DNA of 5,191 bases from an uncultured Halomicronema sp. (GTDB lineage Bacteria > Cyanobacteriota > Cyanobacteriia > Phormidesmidales > Phormidesmidaceae), in assembly GCA_937897665.1 (NCBI GenBank), contig CALCPB010000390.1, positions 1-5,191 on the forward strand, given 5' to 3'. The notes beneath the pieces were generated by a model. The model saw only the letters and a list, made by a program, of their open reading frames with translations. It searched no databases and was not told where the DNA came from. Shown piece by piece: positions 1 to 4,900 of this stretch (positions are counted from its first letter, which is position 1; each line of letters starts with the position of its first letter). Made by a program: the position numbers and the translations under genes.

Positions 1-14
1 CCGGCCAGGCAGGA

Positions 15-497
15 CTAGCTTAGGAGTGCCTGCAGCCGCTGCGTCAGAATCGATTTGGGCACTTTGCCAACAAAGGTTTCGGCGATCGCCCCTTGTCGAT
101 CAATCAGGGCGATATGGGGGACGCCGGTGACGCCAAACTGCTGCACCTGAGATCGCCATTGAGGGTCGGCAATATTCAACATGACTAAATTGAGGCCGGC
201 GTCAAATTGATGATGTACCGTCTCTAAAGTGGGGGCCATCGCCTGACAGGTGGTGCACCAATCGGCGTAAAACTCTATTAAGGTTGGCTGGTTGTTGGCG
301 ATCGCCTGCTCGTAGGGCATGGCCTGCTGAGCGCTCGCTCGCAGGGTCATAAGGCCCGCCACTGGTGACGCGCTTTGGGCCATCGTGACCGGGCGAGTTA
401 AGAAAAAGGCCGCGATCGCAAAGAGTGCGATGACGGCGATCGCCAGCAGACTGCGGCTTTTGCTCCCGGTTTTGGGGTCAATGCGATGGGTCGTCAT
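15..497 (-). CDS. Membrane-anchored thioredoxin-like protein, TxlA/HCF164 type
   Basis: A 160-residue thiol-disulfide protein. A basic N-terminus is followed by one hydrophobic segment (about residues 17-33), a short linker and a thioredoxin fold. Its active site is WCTTC (C81, C84) within FYADWCTTCQ, and the cis-proline is P127 in GVPHIALID. FYADWCxxC is typical of the TxlA/HCF164 family, which is anchored in thylakoid or plasma membrane with the active site in the lumen or periplasm. HCF164 supports cytochrome assembly by keeping lumenal thiols reduced. The last gene in a haem-protein cluster, it may reduce the CXXCH cysteines of the neighbouring cytochromes; that is inference. I chose the ATG at 497 because GAGAGAGGA lies just upstream. 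An in-frame GTG at 533, overlapping the preceding stop, would add 12 residues but has no ribosome binding site. The family is secure; the client proteins are not known. Confidence 0.9.
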   Translation of the reverse strand: MTTHRIDPKTGSKSRSLLAIAVIALFAIAAFFLTRPVTMAQSASPVAGLMTLRASAQQAMPYEQAIANNQPTLIEFYADWCTTCQAMAPTLETVHHQFDAGLNLVMLNIADPQWRSQVQQFGVTGVPHIALIDRQGAIAETFVGKVPKSILTQRLQALLS

Positions 498-500
498 CAG

Positions 501-509
501 TCCTCTCTC
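501..509 (-). promoter_or_regulatory. Ribosome binding site of the thioredoxin gene
   Basis: GAGAGAGGA ends 3 nt before the ATG at 497. It decides for this start over the GTG at 533, which has no purine-rich leader. Confidence 0.6.
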
Positions 510-532
510 TTTGCGATGAACATTACTCGACA

Positions 533-1060
533 CTACTTAGCGCCATATTTAAAGTGCGTGGTGGATTCCACCAATTTATGCAGCGTCGGGCTCGACTCGC
601 CATACAAATCCAGCCATTCATAAAAGGTCAACTCACCGTTCAGAAAGTCATTCGGATGTTCGGCCCCGGCTAGCATGATGTCGCTGATGGTGCGATAGGC
701 TCCGACCCAAGCCGCTGCTGTCTCCGGCGTCCAGTCTTCGCCTAAAAAATCTTCAAACGCTTGGAGCAAGGCTCGCCCCACCAAGGGATAATGCTCAACC
801 ATCGTGCCCTTATCGACGTGATAAGCGCCCAGCGCCTCCAACGCATGGGTCAAGGCATCGGGGTTGTGCAAGTTTTCGACAATCAGCGCCAACGAAGCCA
901 CCAGCTTTTTTTCCTGCAGCTCCAGGCTGACATCGGCAAACATCAGTTTGACTTCAGGATTATTGGCAAAGAGATGGCGGTGAAAACAGTCGGAAAAGGC
1001 CATCGCATTGGGCTTAATCTTGTCAAAACTGTCTTCCAGGAGGCGAATCTGATCAGTCAT
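533..1060 (-). CDS. Single-domain bacterial haemoglobin (Vitreoscilla/flavohaemoglobin-type globin) with C-terminal extension
   Basis: A 175-residue soluble 3-over-3 globin that should bind one haem b and O2 or NO in the cytoplasm. By alignment from memory with Vitreoscilla haemoglobin, LFANNPEV matches the B/C region and CD1 is F41. E7 is Q49 and the proximal F8 histidine is H81. HYPLVG (90-95) matches the conserved G-helix start with its tyrosine, and AWVGAY (117-122) lies in helix H. The B10 position, Tyr in Vitreoscilla haemoglobin, appears to be H27. Residues 135-175 extend past the usual globin end and contain no flavin or NAD domain, so any reductase is separate. Its G/H helices match the partial globin at the other end of the window at 28 of 47 positions. 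The ATG has no strong ribosome binding site. The thioredoxin ATG lies 35 bp beyond the stop, suggesting co-transcription. Function could be NO dioxygenation, O2 delivery or sensing. Confidence 0.9.
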   Translation of the reverse strand: MTDQIRLLEDSFDKIKPNAMAFSDCFHRHLFANNPEVKLMFADVSLELQEKKLVASLALIVENLHNPDALTHALEALGAYHVDKGTMVEHYPLVGRALLQAFEDFLGEDWTPETAAAWVGAYRTISDIMLAGAEHPNDFLNGELTFYEWLDLYGESSPTLHKLVESTTHFKYGAK

Positions 1061-1135
1061 GGGAAGTTATCCGTAATACGCCAGGTCTCGATGGAATACG
1101 CTCAACTCCGGGCTAGCCGGTAGATTCTCGGGAAG

Positions 1136-1155
1136 GACAGGGCACTGTCATGCCC
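1136..1155. other. Overlapping alternative hairpins in the cytochrome b-globin spacer
   Basis: Two stems share sequence and exclude each other: GACAG/CTGTC (1136-1140 with 1145-1149, loop GGCA) and GGGCA/TGCCC (1140-1144 with 1151-1155, loop CTGTCA). They sit in the 180-bp spacer upstream of the soluble globin gene. No U-tract follows on either strand. A weak terminator, processing site or protein-binding site is possible. Confidence 0.3.
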
Positions 1156-1240
1156 CGACGGCATAGATTGGCTTGAAACTGCTCTGGTTGATATGAAAGG
1201 CTTTGCCGAGTTTTGCCGGAGTCGCCCAGGATTGGCCAGG

Positions 1241-1993
1241 CTACTGGTAGTAGTAGGCTAGGGCGATGTGAAACAGCAGCATGACCCCAAAGACACAGAC
1301 AAAGAAAATGTGGCTAGTCAGCCACAGGGCGCGAAGCCCTCTGATTAAGGGGCCTTTCGTTAAGACTTTGCTGGTGCCGGGCAGCTTGCCAAAATAGCTG
1401 CGGGCCGATTCGAGAATGCCGGTTTCTGCAACAACGCCCACTAAAGCTGTCAGCGTGGTGGCAAAAAAGACCCAGAGAAATACGGCGTTAAAGTTCAGTC
1501 CATTGGCCCCCAAGGTATGCACCAGCACCATGCCCAATAGCCCCACGCCCAAGAAGATATGGGTGCTGCGCCAAAACATCATGGAGCCCGGCAGCTTGAT
1601 GCTGGCGATCCAGCCGCGTCCGCGCTTTCGTACCGTCAGCAGCATTTCGATAATCACAAAGGCCAGAGCCGCATAGCCCGTACCTTGCTTGTAGAGCTCG
1701 CCGCGCAAAAACTGATGTAGATCAACTGAGCGCGCGCGTAGCAGATCTAAGTAGTGCTCGCTAAAAACAAAGGGCGTGAGCAGTAGGGCCGTCAGCAGAG
1801 TGAGGCCAATCAGCATTTTGAATCCTGGCTGAATCCCTCGGGGCTTAATCGGCTTGCGTCGCTGGGGGGCGATCGCCGCCGCCATGGCATCGGTCACATT
1901 GGTCGAGTCTGGTGGCATCGTTGAGAGATCACGACTCGTCGCGATCGAGTTGGGCGATTCCGAACTATGGGGATGACGACCAGAGCGGCTCAT
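1241..1993 (-). CDS. Multi-pass di-haem b membrane cytochrome (ferric reductase/cytochrome b561-like fold)
   Basis: Integral membrane protein with about five helices. Numbered from the furthest upstream in-frame start (GTG at 2080, 279 residues), helices lie near 86-107, 133-150, 172-192, 197-218 and 255-277. Two helices carry histidine pairs with the same spacing, H174/H188 and H257/H271 (H-X13-H). This is the signature of two stacked b haems spanning a membrane, as in ferric reductase/NOX and related cytochrome b folds. It lacks the FAD/NADPH domain of ferric reductases, so electrons must come from quinol or a partner. With multihaem c cytochromes nearby, a quinol-to-cytochrome c relay is plausible. 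The first 75 or so residues are polar, rich in Ser/Thr/Pro and end in a basic patch (QRRKPIKPR), fitting a cytoplasmic N-terminus. The start is uncertain: GTG 2080, ATG 1993 and ATG 1918 all lack a ribosome binding site. I used ATG 1993. Confidence 0.8.
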   Translation of the reverse strand: MSRSGRHPHSSESPNSIATSRDLSTMPPDSTNVTDAMAAAIAPQRRKPIKPRGIQPGFKMLIGLTLLTALLLTPFVFSEHYLDLLRARSVDLHQFLRGELYKQGTGYAALAFVIIEMLLTVRKRGRGWIASIKLPGSMMFWRSTHIFLGVGLLGMVLVHTLGANGLNFNAVFLWVFFATTLTALVGVVAETGILESARSYFGKLPGTSKVLTKGPLIRGLRALWLTSHIFFVCVFGVMLLFHIALAYYYQ

Positions 1994-2080
1994 GGTTTTT
2001 AGCGATTGATAAAAGGACAAAAACTTAAAGTTGACTGGCTGGAGTAAGCCCTCAAACGGATTGCTCGTGGGCGCGATCAC

Positions 2081-2577
2081 CCAAAATCGTCAAGTGAACG
2101 AGCAGTCGCCTGTCCAGGCATTCGTGAATCTCTGCAAAGCAGAACCTGGATAAAACTGATCAGCTACCCATGGCTTAACCGTGAGGACAGCTCAGGCATG
2201 AGCGGAACCGGGAGAGCCAGCAATAGGCCCGTCTAGAAATTCTTTTAAGCTTTGTTAATTACCGTAAATGACGATATTCTCTGGTCTTGTTGTGTCAGCT
2301 ACAGTTTTGCCTGGGAATTTGCTGGGATGCATCAAAGCTATGCGAATCTTGCATCTAGGCTAAGACGAATCCTCTGGGCGATTTTCACCAAGCGGTTATC
2401 GAGCTTGCCATTGCTGTAAGCCCTGCTCCTGACTGATAGCTAAAGCTATCGGTGTTTTCAACCTCGCTGCCAAACTTGGCGGCTTCTGACCTGAACTCCC
2501 CCGCTTTACCCAGATGGCTGGGGGCATCGGATCACGAAAAATGGCCACTAAATTAGAGGTTAAGGATATTTAGGCGG
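2081..2577. other. Long gene-free spacer with scattered hairpins
   Basis: No convincing protein gene on either strand. It holds several short perfect inverted repeats: GCTCA/TGAGC (2190-2203), GATAGC/GCTATC (2435-2450, loop TAAA, followed by GGTGTTTT on the plus strand), GCCAA/TTGGC (2469-2480) and CCCAG/CTGGG (2509-2522). The part around 2220-2280 is AT-rich, reads toward the cytochrome b gene and could hold its promoter. No clear -35/-10 pair or NtcA-type GTA-N8-TAC site was found. The hairpin run at 2435-2522 could be a structured RNA or a decayed small mobile element. Confidence 0.4.
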
Positions 2578-2610
2578 CGATCGGAGAAAGGAAATTCCCT
2601 TCTCCGATTG
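2578..2610 (-). terminator. Strong hairpin, candidate terminator after the DUF3365 gene
   Basis: An imperfect inverted repeat: CGATCGGAGAA (2578-2588) pairs with TTCTCCGATTG (2600-2610, one G-T wobble). After one A-C mismatch, GG/CC closes an AAATT loop. It lies about 40 bp past the DUF3365 stop and is the most stable-looking fold in the spacer. No U-tract follows in the minus direction (next bases CGCCGCCTAAAT), which weakens an intrinsic-terminator call. An mRNA 3'-end stabiliser is an alternative. Confidence 0.5.
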
Positions 2611-2611
2611 G

Positions 2612-2631
2612 CTTCACTAGGAGATGTGAAG
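2612..2631 (-). other. Hairpin CTTCAC/GTGAAG
   Basis: A perfect 6-bp stem (2612-2617 with 2626-2631) with an 8-nt loop. It is the middle one of three consecutive hairpins in the 3' region of the DUF3365 transcript, one base from the candidate terminator hairpin and directly abutting the next. Confidence 0.4.
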
Positions 2632-2651
2632 GCTAGTCGGTGTCAACTAGC
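2632..2651 (-). other. Hairpin GCTAGT/ACTAGC next to the DUF3365 stop
   Basis: A perfect 6-bp stem (2632-2637 with 2646-2651) with an 8-nt loop, separated by one base from the TAA stop at 2653-2655. It has the same stem and loop length as the hairpin at 2612-2631 but a different sequence. Confidence 0.4.
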
Positions 2652-2652
2652 G

Positions 2653-3309
2653 TTAGGCTCCCGCTAGGGGAATGTTAATCACCACACCGCCCATCACTTC
2701 ATCCATCACGAACTGCTTGTCGGGATAACGCTCTAAGTGAATGGGATGCGTGTTGTGACAAGAGACACAGGCTTCAGCCACCGCAATATCTGGGTAAATT
2801 GCCGAGAAAAATTGCTGGTCGCCGACTTCCTGATAATCCTTATAGGGCTCGCTGGTGTCGATCACAGCATCCATTGCCGTTTGTTCGAAATCGCTCTTCG
2901 GCGCATGGCTGTCGTTGATGTACCAGGGAGAAATTAGGTTGTAGGTGAAAAAGCCTTTCTCATTGGCAATTTCTGAGCCTAAGCGGAACATTTGCGCTGG
3001 CAAGGGAATGCCCTCGCCTTGCTGCCAAGTTTCGGTGGCTTCGACTGGCACCACACCATCGGCTTTTTCTTTGCCTTCGAGCATGGTGGCGCGGTTAACG
3101 ACGTGGCGGGTATAAGCGGTGCGATCGGCTTCTAACACCGTGTGAATGTAGTCAGCAACAAGCTCAGGAGAAATCCCCGGAGCGGCGGTCGCCGTGGTGC
3201 TACCCCCACTACTACAGGAAATTGCCGTGACGGATACGGCCAGAATGATCGCGATGAAAGCCACTGTGCGAGTGCGCAGGGTATTCATCCATTTTTCAAC
3301 TAGGGTCAT
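2653..3309 (-). CDS. DUF3365/Tll0287-like exported c-type haem protein
   Basis: A 218-residue exported protein with one covalent haem motif, CVSCH (181-185, followed by NTHPIH), near the C-terminus. The DUF3365 pattern is clear: helix with EADRTAYTRHVV (60-71), PLPAQMFR (102-109), ISPWYINDSHAP (126-137) before an acidic/Glu stretch, then the haem site and a GG turn near the end. Tll0287 of Thermosynechococcus has this PAS-like fold and a c haem. The N-terminus is a hydrophobic helix (about 15-31) ending in AISC-SSGG: C32 could be lipidated, although the -3 residue is Ala rather than Leu/Val/Ile. It should face the periplasm or lumen and act as a redox or gas sensor or small electron carrier. 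A 122-bp spacer separates it from the upstream hexaheme gene; AAGAGGAGA supports the ATG at 3309. Three hairpins follow the stop, so it probably ends a transcript. Confidence 0.88.
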   Translation of the reverse strand: MTLVEKWMNTLRTRTVAFIAIILAVSVTAISCSSGGSTTATAAPGISPELVADYIHTVLEADRTAYTRHVVNRATMLEGKEKADGVVPVEATETWQQGEGIPLPAQMFRLGSEIANEKGFFTYNLISPWYINDSHAPKSDFEQTAMDAVIDTSEPYKDYQEVGDQQFFSAIYPDIAVAEACVSCHNTHPIHLERYPDKQFVMDEVMGGVVINIPLAGA

Positions 3310-3317
3310 GAACTTGG

Positions 3318-3326
3318 TCTCCTCTT
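3318..3326 (-). promoter_or_regulatory. Ribosome binding site of the DUF3365 gene
   Basis: AAGAGGAGA lies 8 nt before the ATG at 3309. It supports this start over the next in-frame ATG (residue 8). Confidence 0.65.
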
Positions 3327-3396
3327 AGGTCAATTTCAAACGTGTTAAAGCGTGAGTTGCGTTGCGATGATGCGATCGTGATGTGTGGGTGTGATT

Positions 3397-3412
3397 GTTC
3401 GGCGGTGCGAAC
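3397..3412 (-). other. Small hairpin in the hexaheme-DUF3365 spacer
   Basis: GTTCG (3397-3401) pairs with CGAAC (3408-3412) around a 6-nt loop, about 20 bp past the hexaheme stop. There is no U-tract. It could partially separate expression of the two cytochromes from the DUF3365 gene. Confidence 0.25.
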
Positions 3413-3431
3413 GCTGGAATTGACGATCGCG

Positions 3432-4229
3432 CTACTCGGTGCCCTGGTCAGTGCGGCGAGCGTTAAAGGCACGCACTAAGTCAAAGCTTTCGAGGGCGAG
3501 GGTGGGCGGCGCATCAAAGTTGGCCTCCACCAAGTCATCGTCAAAAATGCTGTTGTAGCTATACTCCGCGCCATGGCAGTTCATACAAACGTCTTTCACC
3601 ATGCGATCGCGGGGCAGCAGCGTATAGGTGTTGTTGTGATTCACCTGAGTGAAAACGTTGTCACCGGTGCCCATCTCGTGACGCGGCAAGTGGCAGGTGG
3701 CGCAACTCACAGCGGCGGCAGAGGGGCGCGGCAAATTGCTGTCGGCAGCAAACAGTTCCGCATGGCGGGAGTTTTGATAATTCAGTGAGTGGGTGTCGCT
3801 GTGACAGCCCAGACAAGAATCCGTGGCTGCCTGTATCGTATTGACAGCATGCACGTCATGGCACGAGTTGCAGGTCATCTGCCAATCTTGGGCCGCCGCC
3901 TGCATGGGCAACCGGGCCATGGCTGGGGTCAACGGCGTTGCGCCCTCTAGCAGGCGAATACCGTGCTTGCCCAGCAAGAAGGTATCTACGGCTTGCTCAT
4001 GGCAAGTTTGGCAACTCTCAACTCCCGGCTGGGCCACAAACGCCTGGGTTTGCTCGGCCTGATGGCAACTCGAACAGTTGACCTCATTCAGCGCGTGGGC
4101 GCTGCTTTCCCAGAGTTGTGTGCTGCTGTCGATTTTGGCCTGATCGACGCCATCCGCGTGGGCTGCAGGCATGCCCCCTAGGGTAAGGCTAAGGGTGAGA
4201 CACAGGAGGGCGATCGCTCTCATTAACAT
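3432..4229 (-). CDS. Secreted hexaheme cytochrome c
   Basis: A 265-residue periplasmic or lumenal cytochrome. A Sec signal peptide (1-25) has a likely cut after AHA. Six CXXCH haem sites follow: CSSCH 52-56, CQTCH 73-77, CNSCH 120-124, CLGCH 139-143, CATCH 176-180 and CMNCH 215-219. Seven other histidines after the signal (H45, H89, H127, H147, H156, H184, H198) are enough for bis-His ligation of all six haems. Spacing such as CATCHLPRHEMG, then NHNNTYTLLP, then VCMNCHG resembles the hydroxylamine oxidoreductase/octaheme reductase superfamily, but two haems are missing and no catalytic residue can be assigned, so I call it an electron-transfer or undetermined multihaem cytochrome. The tail (about 220-265) is acidic and haem-free. 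Its ATG overlaps the pentaheme stop as TGATG and is preceded by GGGAGGAGGT, indicating translational coupling and joint function with the pentaheme protein. Confidence 0.9.
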   Translation of the reverse strand: MLMRAIALLCLTLSLTLGGMPAAHADGVDQAKIDSSTQLWESSAHALNEVNCSSCHQAEQTQAFVAQPGVESCQTCHEQAVDTFLLGKHGIRLLEGATPLTPAMARLPMQAAAQDWQMTCNSCHDVHAVNTIQAATDSCLGCHSDTHSLNYQNSRHAELFAADSNLPRPSAAAVSCATCHLPRHEMGTGDNVFTQVNHNNTYTLLPRDRMVKDVCMNCHGAEYSYNSIFDDDLVEANFDAPPTLALESFDLVRAFNARRTDQGTE

Positions 4230-4873
4230 CAGGCACCTCCTCCCAGAAATTCACGACTCAAATCGGGAGCCGGGGCGGTTTCGACCTGGGTCAAAACAGT
4301 GCGATCAGGCAGCTTTTGCACGGGCAACATGGGCGGCTGATCGAGGTTTTCGATCAAAAATCCGGTCGAGATCGAGCGGTGATCGTGGTAGTTGTGGCAG
4401 CCTGCTGTCCAACACCCATCGGCCGCAAAGCCATCATGACTTTTCAGATCCCCTTGGATGATGCCTTCATGACAGGCCATGCACAGATCAGGTTGCAGAT
4501 GCACCCCACGGCCAAACATATGAACATGTTCGTTATGGCAGGTGGTGCAGGTCAGCGCCTCAATCTTGGCTAGTTCCCCAGCCCACCGAGGATCACGAAA
4601 CTTAGCAGCACCGTGCTTGTCTTCGGCCAACTCAGCCTGGTGACAGCGACTGCAGTTCTCATTGCTGACCGGTTTAAACCCCTCATGACAAGAGCTACAG
4701 GACGCCTCAAACAGGTAGTGACCGACGGAGGTTTCGCCGGGCAAAAACACCTCCTTATTGTCAAAGGCGAAGGCAGCGGCAAACCAACCTATGAGGACGA
4801 TGCACATCACGGCGATCGCCGTTCTCAGGTTAAATATGGCCTGCCATTTTGCCGCCTGACTTCTAGATGCCAT
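4229..4873 (-). CDS. Membrane-anchored pentaheme cytochrome c (c3-like) with one CX4CH site
   Basis: A 214-residue multihaem cytochrome. One hydrophobic segment (about 18-37) is an uncleaved anchor or a signal peptide, as AFA before residue 37 could be cleaved. The haem domain (about 50-170) has CSSCH 59-63, CSRCH 74-78, CTTCH 109-113, CMACH 131-135 and a fifth site, C154-WTAG-C159-H160, with four residues between the cysteines. CX4CH is known from class III cytochromes c3. Free histidines H52, H87, H116, H118, H125, H146, H163 and H165 can serve as distal ligands. The GHYLFEASCSSCHEGF segment also resembles cytochrome c3/doubled-CXXCH proteins. The tail (about 175-214) is Pro-rich and haem-free. 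I use the ATG at 4873; a TTG at 4876 is one codon upstream, and GGAG lies 8 nt before the ATG. It follows the partial globin by 27 bp and overlaps the hexaheme start, so the three are probably one operon. Confidence 0.9.
   Translation of the reverse strand: MASRSQAAKWQAIFNLRTAIAVMCIVLIGWFAAAFAFDNKEVFLPGETSVGHYLFEASCSSCHEGFKPVSNENCSRCHQAELAEDKHGAAKFRDPRWAGELAKIEALTCTTCHNEHVHMFGRGVHLQPDLCMACHEGIIQGDLKSHDGFAADGCWTAGCHNYHDHRSISTGFLIENLDQPPMLPVQKLPDRTVLTQVETAPAPDLSREFLGGGA
4235..4244 (-). promoter_or_regulatory. Ribosome binding site of the hexaheme gene, inside the pentaheme 3' end
   Basis: GGGAGGAGGT lies 5 nt before the ATG at 4229 and is embedded in the codons for the Gly-Gly-Gly-Ala C-terminus of the pentaheme protein. 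A near-consensus Shine-Dalgarno in this place, with the TGATG overlap, indicates coupled translation. Confidence 0.75.
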
Positions 4874-4900
4874 CAATCTTGCTCCGCGCTTTCCCTACGG

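Noticed and set aside
498..533. GTG start at 533 giving a 172-residue thioredoxin overlapping the globin stop
   Set aside because: It lacks a ribosome binding site, while the ATG at 497 has GAGAGAGGA upstream and still keeps the full membrane anchor.
761..1123. 120-codon plus-strand open frame opposite the soluble globin
   Set aside because: It is antisense to a clearly conserved globin and its translation shows no domain or ribosome binding site.
2081..2300. Promoter for the cytochrome b gene, e.g. TTAACA-17 nt-TAGACG in the AT-rich part
   Set aside because: The -10 box matches consensus poorly and no regulator site supports it, so it is not listed as a feature.
2327..2419. Plus-strand 30-codon frame encoding a short basic, hydrophobic peptide (MHQSYANLASRLRRILWAIF and on)
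   Set aside because: No ribosome binding site and no supporting context; random frames of this length are common.
4570..4782. 70-codon minus-strand frame inside the pentaheme gene
   Set aside because: It is out of frame with the multihaem cytochrome and lacks haem motifs.
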